The notes: generated from the letters alone by a model not told the origin. Counted from the first letter of the stretch, positions 45,301 to 56,212 are shown. The stretch is DNA of 64,000 bases from Breviolum minutum Mf 1.05b.01 (GCA_000507305.1 DF239236.1:67501-131500), one strand, 5' to 3'. Made by a program: numbers and translations.

Positions 45301-45383
45301 TGGGTGGTGAGTCTGAAAATGGCAGCTTGGTCGAACAAAGTGTAAATGCATGGGTGTTTAAGAACTTTGGGCTAGATTCGTAG
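32853..45383 (+). CDS. Globin plus six-transmembrane channel-like protein, multi-exon
   Basis: Gene-level entry; exon groups follow. Exons whose ends are fixed by frame and phase: 32853-32944, 33501-33582, 33862-33951, 34194-34264, 34848-34944, 35134-35204, 35875-35938, 36376-36432, 36523-36598, 36834-36955, 37086-37180, 37520-37567, 37827-37890, 38691-38764, 39352-39368, 39479-39528, 39670-~39726, 40069-~40143, ~40344-40383, 40777-40821, 41096-41172, 41276-~41357, ~42092-42179, 42915-42976, 43449-43485, 44047-44121, 44216-44275, 44507-44560, 44758-44838 and 45252-45383. The order is: last helix of one globin, a second complete globin, ankyrin-like linker, conserved soluble region, transmembrane segments, pore-like motif, C-terminal tail and TAG. 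I know related globin-plus-ion-transport proteins from dinoflagellate gene sets. A gas- or redox-sensing membrane channel is inferred. The true 5' end may be the calpain gene upstream. Confidence 0.75.
33862..35938 (+). CDS. Globin unit 2, complete, proximal His kept
   Basis: Six exons: 33862-33951 ([20 protein letters not shown], helix A), 34194-34264 ([20 protein letters not shown], helices B-D), 34848-34944 ([20 protein letters not shown], helix E, then ISGLGLRH), 35134-35204 ([20 protein letters not shown], helices F-G), 35875-35938 ([14 protein letters not shown], helix H). The join at 34944/35134 restores [15 protein letters not shown], where His is the proximal haem ligand (F8) and is followed by the typical GxPxxxF turn. 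Exon phases agree at every junction and all these introns are GT-AG. Known globins of this type bind haem and sense or carry O2 or NO. Confidence 0.8.
36244..36312. repeat. (ATC)n microsatellite in a globin/channel intron
   Basis: About 20 ATC triplets preceded by ATCGA variants, in the intron 35939-36375. It makes spurious poly-His/poly-Ser frames. Confidence 0.9.
36376..37180 (+). CDS. Linker exons with ankyrin-like segment
   Basis: Exons 36376-36432 ([19 protein letters not shown]), 36523-36598 ([24 protein letters not shown]), 36834-36955 ([20 protein letters not shown] then [20 protein letters not shown]) and 37086-37180 ([20 protein letters not shown] then [12 protein letters not shown]). 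The pattern SPLxxAIExGxxxxAxxIxxLL is ankyrin-repeat-like, a protein-binding fold common before TRP-type channel pores. All junction phases agree. The last two donors are GC. Confidence 0.75.
37520..38764 (+). CDS. Pre-membrane region exons
   Basis: Exons 37520-37567 ([16 protein letters not shown]), 37827-37890 ([20 protein letters not shown]) and 38691-38764 ([25 protein letters not shown]). The block with [11 protein letters not shown], then DPRLVSHGV and DLLWNRVA, precedes the first membrane segment and resembles the pre-S1 region of TRP-like channels. The first two introns use GC and GA donors, the last uses GT. A CATC microsatellite lies in the intron at about 37975-38082. Confidence 0.7.
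37975..38082. repeat. (CATC)n microsatellite in intron
   Basis: Imperfect CATCCATC array with GATCCATGG interruptions, followed by CAGA repeats, inside intron 37891-38690. Confidence 0.9.
39352..39368 (+). CDS. 17-nt microexon before the first transmembrane segment
   Basis: Bases 39352-39368 (GTTTCTGCTGGGCAGAG) are flanked by CTGCAAG and by a GC donor. They exactly restore the frame between exon 38691-38764 (phase 2) and exon 39479-39528 (needing phase 1), giving [17 protein letters not shown]. Both splice sites fit the AG|G rule of the gene. Without it the flanking exons do not join in frame. Confidence 0.65.
39479..39726 (+). CDS. Transmembrane exons S1 and S2
   Basis: Exon 39479-39528 reads [16 protein letters not shown], a hydrophobic helix (S1). 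Exon 39670-~39726 (CTTCAG acceptor) reads [20 protein letters not shown], a second hydrophobic helix. The junction is in phase 0 with a GT-AG intron of 141 nt. The 3' end of the second exon is uncertain. Confidence 0.7.
40069..41360 (+). CDS. Transmembrane exons S3 to S5
   Basis: Exon 40069-~40143 reads [16 protein letters not shown] then QQAWLQ. An exon around 40344-40383 reads [13 protein letters not shown] (S3). Exon 40777-40821 reads [14 protein letters not shown]. Exon 41096-41172 reads [20 protein letters not shown] then SAFVL (S4). Exon 41276-~41357 reads [20 protein letters not shown] then LMFATAIS (S5). Joins 40821/41096 and 41172/41276 are phase-perfect with GT-AG introns. Joins around 40143-40777 and after 41357 are not resolved. 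The segment order matches a 6-TM cation channel; S4 lacks a regular Arg ladder, so voltage gating is unlikely. Confidence 0.65.
42050..42179 (+). CDS. Pore-region exon
   Basis: Reads [20 protein letters not shown] then [10 protein letters not shown] and ends GTCAG|GTGAGA. The block ITLGMFP...Y..FR lies where TRP-like channels have the pore helix and filter (family pattern L...LGMF). It may start at 42092 (ACTGAG|G) or earlier near 42050. The exon for the last membrane segment (S6) that should follow was not found before the next recognised exon at 42915. Confidence 0.6.
42180..42914. other. Interval where the S6 exon is expected
   Basis: No frame with the usual F-rich S6 plus LLN(M/L)L motif was found. 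The only hydrophobic stretch is a + frame at about 42435-42490 ([15 protein letters not shown]), which lacks that motif and has no phase-compatible splice sites that I could confirm. The opposite-strand 175-codon frame (42513-43040) is considered a shadow. Confidence 0.35.
42915..43485 (+). CDS. Post-S6 exons
   Basis: Exon 42915-42976 (CACCAG acceptor) reads [20 protein letters not shown], the conserved segment directly after S6 in this family (A-Q-L-N-x-x-Y). Exon 43449-43485 (AGTCAG acceptor, CAG|GCTGGG donor) reads [12 protein letters not shown]. They join through a GA-AG intron. TA and CA microsatellites lie in the intron at about 43170-43210, and an 11-bp perfect palindromic hairpin at 43278-43304. 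Confidence 0.65.
44047..45383 (+). CDS. C-terminal tail exons and stop
   Basis: Exons 44047-44121 ([20 protein letters not shown] then FNEGD), 44216-44275 ([20 protein letters not shown]), 44507-44560 ([18 protein letters not shown]), 44758-44838 ([27 protein letters not shown]; amphipathic helix, possible coiled coil) and 45252-45383 ([20 protein letters not shown] ... GLDS, stop TAG 45381-45383). All four junctions are phase-perfect, with GC, GA, GA and GT donors. The stop is the first in frame; splicing inside the last exon (GGT|GAGTCT) cannot be excluded. Confidence 0.7.
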
Positions 45384-48300
45384 CACGCCTAGTAACATAG
45401 CAGCCCTGATCATTTCGTGGAACGAAATTTAGGGTTCTTGTAAACCAAACAGCATGGTTGTTTGAAGTGTGACCCTAAGCGTGCAGGTGATGCGACTCAT
45501 ACCATTGTTGGTGGATTCATTCATGCGAAGCATTCGGAGGACACCCAAGTCTAACACGAATGGGATAAACTTTTTGCTAATCTACTTTAGTGATATTATC
45601 GTACTTCGTGGTTTTACTATGTTTTACTCCTAGAAATTCAAGGGTTTGAGATGTTGTCTCTCAGGGACTTCTCCATTTCCACCCCCCCCTTTTGCGGCGT
45701 TGCCTCAGCTTCCTGAGGTTCCGATTTCAAGCGCGCCTCCTCCCAGTGAATGGCGTTTGTGCGTTAGCAGCGGGAACCGACTCAAGCAAAATTTAAAGGA
45801 TGGGAAGTTTGTGCGTTTTTTTTCCCATCGTTTGAGATGTTGTTTCAATGGAAAGAACATGACTGGGACCTTACATAGGTTCGTGTTGTCCATAGATGTA
45901 TTACTTGGTCCCATCTTTTGTGCAGCGCATAAGTAGTAGATTGTAGTTTTCACTCGATCCTGGCAGATATGCTTGAGCTTTTCAAGGCAACTTTGAAGTT
46001 GAAAAATTCGGGCCCTTTTTTCGCTTGCCAACAATGCAGCGCTTTGCCCTGAAAAATTTGGCCTGGGGGCTCATCGAAAGGATGGACAGGCTTTCCAGAC
46101 CGAATGTGAGTCAGGCTGTGGCCCAAGAACACCATCAACTCAGAGTTTTAGGTGCGTTTTGCCCTTTCATTCAATTCAGGTCAACACTAGGCCTTCTTGG
46201 GATGGATTGGATATGATTGGATGATGATGGAGTCTAAACAATCACATTATGATTTCCAACCCTTGTCAATATGCTCAATTCCTGAAAGGCTTGCAATTCA
46301 CAACCTAAAAACGGCAGAATCCAAAAATGTTCAGTACAAGTAAAGCAAATGGTGTGAGACCAGGCTGGACTTATTCTAGATTCTAGGTGTAAGGCAGAAA
46401 TTTATGAATGGGTCAGCAATTTTTGGCAAAGTGGAGAAATCGGATCTCTGAGAACAAGTGACCCAAACTTTCCTTAAGGAATTCCATGGTTGCATTGTTT
46501 TCATGGTAGTGTGCTGTTTGCATCTCGAATTTGTTGTACATGCTGAAAGGGTGTTGGATACATAAGCCACGTTTATGGGCCTCACGATGATGTGCAGCAA
46601 AGACCTGTGAAGGATTCAGTTCCAAGCTGGCTACCCAGCAACTGCTGGACATGGTGGTTCTCCAAAACAAGATCCACAATGAGCTAGTGCTACAGTCTTA
46701 GACATTTGATCGGACCACAGTGTTTTCAATTCTTTTTTGGTATGCATGACTTGCCAGTAGCACATAGCTGAAAGCCAGCAACGATGCGCTTGAAAAAGTG
46801 CTGTTTTGTAAGCTTTGTGGACGAACATAGGGCATCATGAGCAGCTTATGCTTCAGCTATGAATGGTGGCGGCACGGGATCTGAAGCATTTATATACCTA
46901 GTTTGGCACAGCTAACTTCAGATTCTTCGGTAGTGTATAACCAAGAAATGTATATGTCTCCACTGTCTCCACTGTTTGACGGTAATAAACGAAAAAGACG
47001 TGCCAAGGAACTATATACAATTCTGGTGCTATCACTGCATAACTATCTCCGCGCTTGTTTGCCATCTGGGATTTCTTGGGTCGAAATTTCTCATTGGTCA
47101 GAAACCACAGCTCTTGATGCTTTCTGTTCGTTGAGAGAGATACGGCGTTCTCTAAAGGAGAAGCCATATGCTGAATATGCGTCAGCTCCGGTGCATGGTC
47201 TCTGGCCAAAGGATGTGGTGGTGACGAATTTTTCGATTGGCAAGTGAAGAGTGAATTTTTACTGAGTTGAGGGGGCACAAACTATTACTTGACTAGACTC
47301 TCCTCTTAGACCCAGCCGTGGAAGATACTGCAAGTGTTCCGAAGCATTCTAAAGCTTTAATAAAGGAAGCATGGTTTTCAAAATGAGTTTGATGTCTGAA
47401 GTGGTACCACAAGACATTCATTCTAAGCATGAGACACACAAGCACATCAAGAAAGTAAGTAATGGCATCTGTGCCGAACAGTGCTAGGTCCGGCATGAGA
47501 AACAGAAAGCTGCTACGTATATTTGATATATATTTTGATAAATGCTATCCTCTGGATTTGTCTAATTCGATATTAGATATAGTGGTTTTTTAGTGATGCC
47601 AGTTGCTGGACTTGGACCAGGGAGCATCTCGGGCGACATTTTGAGTTGCCTACTTGAGAGCCACAGCTGCAAATGGCTGCAGCGCAGTTCCATGCAGTTC
47701 CTCTCCGAGCTAACTCCATGTCTCACTGAAGCCTACGGGCGACACGCTGCACCAGCGCAGGTTTGTGCAAAAAGGAAGCTCCGGGTGAACCTCGGGTAGC
47801 TGTTACTTCCAGGGTGCAGTACCCAGAGGGGCCATCAATCTTCGTTATCAACTGCGGAAAGCTTTCAGGAATCCAGCCACAAGCAGTCTTGACCAAAGTT
47901 CTACATGGGAAGTCAAAGCAATCTGCAAAGAGAGTTATCATGATATTATTATATGCAATTTGAAGTGGAAGCCTCGAGCTTGCGTATGTCAGGCTCTAAC
48001 CAAGAGGACACACAAAATTACGTAAACAGTTGCCATGCTTGCGCGGCAAGGAGTATTTCCATTCACGCCAATCTATATGTATTTGCCATATTAATGTTGT
48101 GTATTACATGATCCTCATGCAGTTCATTGCAGTCGCTGGGTTTGGGCAGGTGATTTCTATTACTACTATGGCAGCTCCACCTCTCCAGATTGCCATGAAA
48201 TGAACAAATGGCTCCCAAGCTTAGTTTTTTCCAAGGGTTTTTGTATACCTTGGAGCCATTGGGAGGCAGAAACTTTTTTCCCCCAAACAAAGTTGACCCA

Positions 48301-49960
48301 CAAACGTCACCAGCATAGCTATGTGACTGCTGTCTGAGGTTCCTGTTTGATCACGTCCATCCCTCAGCCCAAATGTATGGCATGCTTTTGGTACTTCCCA
48401 CATTCACAATTGGTCATTCATATTCCCACCTGAGGCTTTTTCGATGTCGATGGATCAGTTCCAAACCTTTAAAGCAATGTTCCCCAGCCCAGGTGGCTTG
48501 GATTATCCATGTTTTGAATGCGTTGGTGGTTGAGCAGGAAGTTTGAGTGGGGCAAGGGGAGATAATTTCCATGATTTTTCCTTTGCAATGTGTGATGGTG
48601 TTGGAGCAAACACCATTTTTTGCTGCATTGGCAAGGCAACAATCGGCCACTACAACACTTGCGAAGTCATCAAGTCGTGAAGAACAGTTTCGAGGACTGA
48701 ACGTCTGGCGAAATCATGATGTGACCTCGGTCGGCAGGCGATAAAACACATGGTGATTCATAAGGGATCATTAGGGGAAAGGTAAAGGACAAATTATCGG
48801 GTGGTGAAGGCTGAGCCCCTACATGAAATTGCCAAGGCCACTCCCAAATGTCAAAACATGAAGGTCCACCATCCCACCCCCCAAGCTTTATTGGCTTTGC
48901 TGTGCCCAGTTTTGGGCACAAAAGTCCACCATGACTTTTGTTTGTCGTTTACAAACTTGTTACCTCCAAATACTTACCTGAAATTTCATAGGATCCCCTT
49001 AGCCATACCAGGATGCCGCCCCCGATGATAACTGTCCGAAAAAAATCAGGACAGCGAGCCAAATCATTTCGATTTCTATCTCAGCATGGGCACTCAGGTT
49101 GAGACCTACCTTTATGGTTGGCAGCTGATTGATCAGCGACTAGAGAGAAACATATTGAAACTGAAAATCTCAAGGGCAGGTGGTGGTACACTGAGAGGTG
49201 TAGACGAAACAAGTAAACGAGGGAGGAAACTAACACGGGCAGTTGCGATCTTCTAAGCTTATTCTTCCCTCATGGCCAATCCAATAGTTGGATCATCCAC
49301 ACGTTTCGATGTACGTGCGGAATTTCAGTATTCGCAACAAAGTGCTGGCCAGCTCTGGACTCTTTGAAGCCAGAGAATCTTGCACGCATTCCGCTCATAC
49401 AAAATGGATTCAATAAATGATTGAAACGGTATGCGAAGGCGAATTCCAATGAACAGCTCAACAGGTTCGCTCCGAACATGCAGCGCTTTGAGAGAGTAGA
49501 GAGAAAGAGAGCAACAGGCAACTGAGCTAACGAAGCTGTGAAAATGGTGTAATGTGTATAATGTGTAAGGGTTTGTTCATTTGTACTGTACCTTCTAGTC
49601 GCGCAAGATTAACCAAAAACTACTGTCTTCATCGCGCACTGCCAAAATGAATCTGATTTCGTTTTGTTCAACGCCGTGGATAAGTCCACAATCCACAAGA
49701 CGAATTTGTTGTGAGCAGCCCTTCCTAGAGGCTGCTCGTTGGTTCTGAAATCATGCCGCTCTTCTAGCTGAACTCAAGTCTATCCAAAATCATGTGTGCA
49801 AATGTTCAGAATATATATCTATCATTTTTTCAGAATATCTTAGAGTGCTTTTGTACAATGTATAGTATAGCTTCACGCCTCAAACTTTAAAAAAATCCTT
49901 CAAAAAGCATGATGTTTATGGCACCGCTTCTGCAGGGAGCATAACATGCCCATCTTCAAG
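45384..49960 (+). CDS. Scattered candidate exons, gene unrecognised
   Basis: Open, protein-like stretches on the + strand with AG acceptors: about 45716-45820 (SEWRLCVSSGNRLKQNLKDG), about 46033-46107 (RFALKNLAWGLIERMDRLSR), about 46598-46698 (KLATQQLLDMVVLQNKIHNE, helical) and about 47605-47760 (GDILSCLLESHSCKWLQ...). They could be exons of one gene downstream of the channel gene. I cannot join them by phase and no domain is recognised. The rest of the interval up to 49.96 kb shows no signal; two short hairpins lie at 48900-48955. Confidence 0.3.
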
Positions 49961-49962
49961 AA

Positions 49963-50545
49963 ATGGAGATGATCTATGATGCCTTGGTACTCTTTTGCAC
50001 CCCAACTAGCCCAGATAATGCCGCCCAGATCCAGAGCTGGTTGAGGTCGGCATGCGGCGCGGAATCGTTTTTTCGCCGGGGAGGCGCAATGTTAATTGAC
50101 CGAGCCACATCATTTGGTAACAGTGAACTTAGAGTCTCAACCTCACTCTTATTCCGTTTGACCTGATGAGCACTGAACATTTGCGGTTTATGGCGTAGTT
50201 TGCTGAGTGTATACAGGCAGATAGTCGGCAGATGATAGACATGCAAACCAATTTTTTTGTCTTTTTTGCCCTTCACTGGTGCTTCAGTTCTTCATTCTGG
50301 TGCCAATCAGTGCCACTCTCTTGCTGATGTTTGCTGGGACCCTGAGAGAACCAGTTGAGAACAGACCTGAAACAGATCCAACCGACCGCATACTGCATCA
50401 TGCTGCTCGCTGGCCAGTGTTCCGGTCTGACATGCTGATTTTAGCTGAGGCCATCATGAGCGCTATCTTGGTTCGAGATTGGGTTGCAACCAAAAAGAGT
50501 TTCAGTAGTATGGCCGAGATGATCGGCAAGAGTGCCTTGAGCTAG
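49963..50545 (+). CDS. Candidate exons with a transmembrane segment, gene unrecognised
   Basis: A frame from 49963 reads MEMIYDALVLFCTPTSPDNA... for 67 codons. A second, from an acceptor-like CTTCAG at about 50284, reads FFILVPISATLLLMFAGTLR then hydrophilic sequence and ends SMAEMIGKSALS with TAG at 50543-50545. The second has one convincing hydrophobic helix and protein-like composition, and may be the last exon of a membrane-protein gene. No family recognised. Confidence 0.35.
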
Positions 50546-53022
50546 TTTCCGGGGTGGAGAGGAAGACAAAAAGGAAGATGTCTCGCCATTCTCACGGGAA
50601 GTTGCAGGGAGCCTTTTGACATCTTTGGAAGTCTTTTACTGTAATACTTTCCTATCTTTATATTCTGTGACTTTCAAGGTGGTTCCAAGGTACAAGGTAA
50701 TCTGGAAATCGTATGGCTCTGGTGCTGGAATTTGGATGAGAAACATGATCACAAGAGGCCAGTGGCTATTGAATCACCCCAAGGTGCTGGTAATCGAGTG
50801 TGAAATGCCGTGAGAGGGGTGAGGGGCATGGTTACGATGCTGGTGCTTTTCGCGCGACTAGGGACTGGTTACTTGGTGTCTGTTTTTGGGATGTTTGTAT
50901 ATGTTTGTTGTGCTTTGAGTTCTGTAGATTCTGAAAATCACCGGGATCACAACCCGGTAACCAACATCGGGCCGCAGCATCATTGTCATTATAATATGCT
51001 TCAGATTCAGCCGTATGACCTTTTCGGTGCATTGACCCTTGAAACTGCTGTACAGTTTTTTTTTAGGTGCATTCCTCAAGTCCTGGTCCTATTGACCACA
51101 CAACAGCCATCTCAAAAATCACCAAAAAACGAACCAGCTGCCAGCGGCGAAAAAATGCAATTGACAAATTGTTGTCGCATGAAAGTCCAGCATTTTGCAG
51201 CAGCTATTTGCACGAAAAATCGCTTCAACGTCTCAGCCAAAGTTGTGCTCCGGGGCAGTCGAAAAGGTAAACGCCGACTCCAAGGGTTTAACGTTGAACT
51301 ACCCGGAAAAACATCTCCACAAGCAATGGTGTATCTTTGTTATAGTCACAGATGGAAGAAGGCTCTTTTCCATGGATTTAGTGCGGAATGCTGAAAAAGA
51401 TGATACATTTTGCATGTCACTCCATCGAACCAAACCTTTTCAAACGATTTGTAAACCGGTGTGTTCTGGATGGATTTTTGAAAATCTATCAGGAGATATG
51501 TGAGTATATTTTGAACTCATTTTGATCACAGCTTCAAACCAATCTCAGCCAAGTCTGACATGTTTTCGCAACAAGTTTGATGCCCCACTTCGGCGTGGAG
51601 TTGCATCAAATATCGATGCCTCCAGATGCCGGCTGCCCGGACCATACCGCTTCAGACTGATCAAAAGTGTTCTGCACGAGCAGGGAACAGTTTCAGGGTG
51701 GTGGCACATGCTTCAACGTTTCGTGATTTTGAATGTATATATCGCTATACAGTATATGTACTACTAAGATTGTGTTACATTATATTAACTTTCCAATGTT
51801 GGTATGTTTGGTGCTGGACCAGGAAGGATTGATCGTAGTGACCAAGAATTCGGCATTTATATGTCGCGTTAACGCCACTAACTATGATATGTCTCCATGG
51901 CTGTCACTTCAGTGACCCCGCAGGTCATGCCAAGACGTCTGTGACGATATCGAGGACAACGGGAATGACATGGGATGACACTGAAGTGATTGAATTTTTG
52001 CGATATTTTGAAGGCTTCGACCTTCATGCCCTGGTTGTTCATGTCACGGTGGGGAGATTAACACAACGATTTGAATCACAAGTGCCTTCATGAGAAGAGT
52101 CGCTGTCACTCTAATAACATATAGATGTTTACACAAGGCATAGATAAATATTGCAGAGCTATCTTTGTGCCTGCAGTGGTTGCAGGACAAAGATCCAGAT
52201 GCAGAACTCGAACAGCAGTTATCAGACATGGGACCGGAGGCTCTACAAACACCGATGGCGAAGCCGTGGTATCTTGACTAGATTTGACTAGGCCTTGCGG
52301 TTGACAGTGCAACGAGACATGATGTGTTGGCGGAGCTACATGCCTGGGAGTTCCAGTTGTTCAAGCGTTGGTGTTTAAGCGATGTGATTCAGTGGATTTG
52401 ATGTGTATAGCATTGTGATTAGCGTCCAGATGGTATCCAATCGTACTCATATTTATCTAGTTTGTAATTGTACATCGCCCCGGGCAATTTCTCTCCAAAA
52501 TCTATAATCTATAGGAACTTATGCTCCAGAATCATTGCCATTTTAGACCGACCAAAATTTGCTATAAAATGTAGGCCTAGGGCACCAAGGAAGATGAGCC
52601 AAGTAGACAAGCTTTGATTCTGTAGAGGACCACAGTTTTGCCAAGACAAGATGTTGGGTTTTTCGAACGCGCTTAGGCTTTGATGTTATAGGGTATGATT
52701 TATGCATCATATTGTCTCCCAATTTGATGAATAAAAATATACATCTAGTCATCGTATCTATATATATATATATGTGTATACATATAGATAATGGTTTCTT
52801 ACTTAACTTATTTGGGAATCGATTCTGATTTTAGCGGGGCCCCAAATTTCACACAACTGTTTTTTTGTTATAGAATTATTCGGCTCCTACAAGTAGGTGT
52901 GGCATGGTTTCTTCGCAAGGGGGATAAAAATCTTTACATGAAAAAATGGGTGAAACTCACCCAACATCCATTGAGAGTTCCTGGTTGTTTTTTCGGGTTC
53001 CAGGTTATAAGGACGGGAAGTG
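50546..53022. other. Interval without a recognised gene
   Basis: Several open frames of 60-190 codons overlap each other (for example 50810-51394, 51195-51503, 51884-52093) without recognisable motifs. TA-rich microsatellite DNA lies at about 52755-52785. Confidence 0.35.
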
Positions 53023-53144
53023 TTGGGATGCACCTTTGGGTCCCAGGGTCCCAGTGGCCAACAGGAGGCTTGAAAATTGTTGGCCTAGGGGATCTCTGTA
53101 ATCCTTCAGTGAAGCCACCGTTACTGGGAAGGGAAGCATCCCAA
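53023..53144. mobile_element. Diverged relative of the 23.5-kb MITE
   Basis: A 122-bp segment whose ends are inverted copies (TTGGGATGC at 53023 and GCATCCCAA at 53136-53144). The 3' end also carries CCTTCCCAGTAAC in rever­se complement (about 53116-53133), which is shared with the terminal repeat of the element at 23457-23567. No intact target-site duplication is visible. It is probably an old, decayed member of the same family. Confidence 0.55.
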
Positions 53145-55183
53145 CTTAAATGAAAATTTGAGCATGTTGCGGCTCCAAAATTGAAGAATGCAACATGGTC
53201 CCGATTTCATGTTGTTGGTATATGTGGTTTGATAGAAGCCTTTGCGGAGAAAGGCTGCACAAGAGGAGGCAAGCAAGGAGATCTATTCGGGCAATTTCTA
53301 CATAATTTAATTTAATGTTTTAAATTTTGATCTCTAAAGTTGGTGTTCACAACCTCCCTTCAAAACTCCAAAGAGGATGTTTTTGTATCTTGTTGTAGAT
53401 CTTCAACTTATTTCTAACCCCGCTGGTTTCTGTTCGAGGTTCCCCTGGTGTGCCTGCAATCCGCTGGGGTGCTCAAGCCTCTGATTTGTGGAACTTACAT
53501 CCACTTACTCGATGCCAAAGCAACCAACAACACAACCTCTTAGATCCGTGTCTAAAACCTCTTTATAAAACTAGTGGGATGAGATGCTTAGAGCAAAAAA
53601 TGGCCATATTTGCATCATGGAAGCGCGTGGAAGTGAGATCGAATGACAGCGGATTATTACAATGAAAGAGATCGTTGTAGAGATTTTAGTCCCGCATACT
53701 GGCAACGCACATACATATGTATATAAGTACATATATATATATATTTATTATATGTGTATATAATTAAGTATATATATCTACACCATGTTGTTTCAATGTT
53801 TGTCTATAAACATGTGCATTATGTACACAATCAAATGAATGTATCATATAGATACCCAATTATTGGGGGCCATCGGCAAGCAGCGCAGGATCATAGAACA
53901 CGGCTCATGTGATACTTACATCACATAACGAAATTTGTTCTAGATTCAGATGTCGTGAATTTTCACCCATGAATTTCCACACATGAATTTCCCTTTTGCC
54001 CCGTTGAGGAAGTGAGAGGGCGAAATCGTCCCGGTCTACTGGGGGCCTTTTCCGCCCTTCCAATACCTATACTTCTGATTTTTTGGGCAATTAAGATCAG
54101 AGTGCTAACAGGTGCACAGAATTTCTGAAGTAGCATTGCACCTTAGCGGCAGCGCCCTTTGGCGACCTCAAAGATTCAAAAACCTTCGTAGTTTGTTGCA
54201 TGATTCCCACGTGGAGTTGGTTAGTTGCCCCTTGTTTCCTGTCAATTTGACTGCATGAGGCGATCATTTTGATTATTTTTGATTCAAAGTATGGACTATA
54301 GAAGATGAGTTGTGGGTATTGTGTAGGCAGACAAAAAATTTGAAAGAAACCATGAGAAAGCATGTGTCAAATGCCTTTATTGGAAGTTGGGGCCTCGCCT
54401 TCCGGGAAAATGCGGGGAAATCCTTCAACTCCGTCGGGAAATCAGCTGGTGGCAATGCCAACTAGCGACCCGTTGAGCGTGTGCACCGCTCGAAGTGCAG
54501 GAATGGAAGGCATCAGCGAACTGCGTGGGCTCACATTCTGTCTTCAGCGAAGGAACAAAAGATGCATAAGGAGCGATGTTTTGGGTTGTCTTAACTCGGG
54601 GAAGCTGCTGGATGGTTTCAGATGGGAATCACTGCTGCTCGACACTAAATATAAACATGCAATCAATTGCAGCACGCTTCTTCTCGAAGTCAACTCAACA
54701 GAAACGCCACCACCAGTCGGATGATAGCCTTTACTAGGAATCTGGAATCTGCGTCGCTTTGATGACTTTCCGGTTGCCATTCAGGCTGACTCAAGCAGCA
54801 CAATAGGAGCACGAAAACGCTCCGTGTGCTGCTCAATCTTCTGTTAATGTAGCAAAGTGTCGATTGGCGAATGATGCGGTACTTTCGCCGTGTCGTCCTG
54901 GCAGTGTTTTTTCCACTGCTATGGACTATGGCAAGTGCAAAGTTCCCAAAGAAGTACAACTCGCCAGAGGAAATGGCAGGCCATGTCAGCCATGCGTTCA
55001 GCTGTCCCATATCATACTAAATATACATACTATCAAACTGTTCATATCTATACCGTCTTCTAAATTATCCAAAGAATGGGTACAGAATTAATTGCTCAAT
55101 TTCTCAATCTTTCCCTGGGCTACTTGATGCGCAATTGTTGAAATCTTCACACTGGATTCTCTCATTGCTGAAAAATCGGTGAG
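53145..55183. other. Interval without a recognised gene
   Basis: Contains AT-rich DNA at 53690-53780 and a 120-codon open frame (54362-54724 +) without a recognisable domain. A short protein-like stretch near 54925-55010 (ASAKFPKKYNSPEEMAGHV) is a possible exon. No other signal. Confidence 0.35.
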
Positions 55184-55350
55184 GTGTTCTGAAGGACGTT
55201 CAGCAGCTGGGTGTCAGTTTAGCTTCCAGAAACCTGTCGGCCATTCAGAAGGCTGGGGTGCTGGAAGTGTTTGACCCGACGGATACCGCAAGCTTGGCAC
55301 CCAACTGGAAGAGGGAAAATGATTGGAAATTGCACCATGTTGCCTCGTAG
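55184..55350 (+). CDS. Candidate exon, unrecognised protein
   Basis: After CGGTGAG the frame reads VLKDVQQLGVSLASRNLSAI then QKAGVLEVFDPTDTASLAPN and WKRENDWKLHHVAS to a TAG at 55348-55350. Amphipathic helix composition and lack of low complexity suggest real coding sequence, possibly a last exon. Another open stretch, 55505-55610 (ESNESNSTANDVLRPSRSKR), follows. No family recognised. Confidence 0.4.
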
Positions 55351-56130
55351 ATATCAAATTGGCATTAGGCAACATGGGACTTACAGTTTGAAACATGACG
55401 GCACTGCCGTGTCTTGCATCATTTCAGATGTGGACGTCCCGAATCATTTGCTACATGTCATAACACTTCGGGACACTTTGCTCCGAAGTTTGTTGTGGTG
55501 TGGAGGTGTTGATTGCGGTGGCTGAGAGCAACGAAAGCAACAGCACCGCGAACGACGTGTTGCGGCCAAGCCGCAGCAAGAGAGGATGCTGTATGATGCT
55601 GCATGCAGAAAAATTGTACATCTTTGAGCTTTTTGTAGCTATTTCATGCCATTTCACCCACAGTAGATGTGCAACCACCGAGTCGTCTGGTTCCCATCAG
55701 TTTCTGAACAGGCATGGGGTGGATGAGATCGTAAACGATACCCTGGAGCCAGCGGTGGAGAGGGAGTCTGGGTTGCACCCTGTTGAACCTGCAGTTGCTC
55801 TTGAGAGTTGTTTAAATGTGGGTGTTTGATGGTGTTTGCGTTTTCTTCCCATCCGGTTCTTAGATCTGCAAAAAAGGGCAGATCTTCACACTCTTACGTG
55901 CCTCTCGAAAGCGATGAAATGCATCCAAGGATTTTAGTGTTGCCCAAGATGAGATTGCAGGTTTCCACGAGCTTTTCCTGAAGTGTGGCTTGGTCTTGAC
56001 ATGAAAGCCCACCATCAAAGACGTCGTGTCAGATCCGCATATGCTCACTGCACTAGCTATTGATATATCTCCTACTTCCCATGATGCAAAAGAAACGATG
56101 CTCATGATCACATGCTGCTAGTTCCCAAAG

Positions 56131-56132
<2 letters not shown>

Positions 56133-56194
<62 letters not shown>

Positions 56195-56212
56195 TTCATC
56201 TTCATCTTCATC
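56133..56212. repeat. (ATC)n microsatellite
   Basis: About 20 ATC triplets followed by ATCTTC repeats, giving spurious poly-Ser (+) and poly-Asp (-) frames. Confidence 0.9.
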
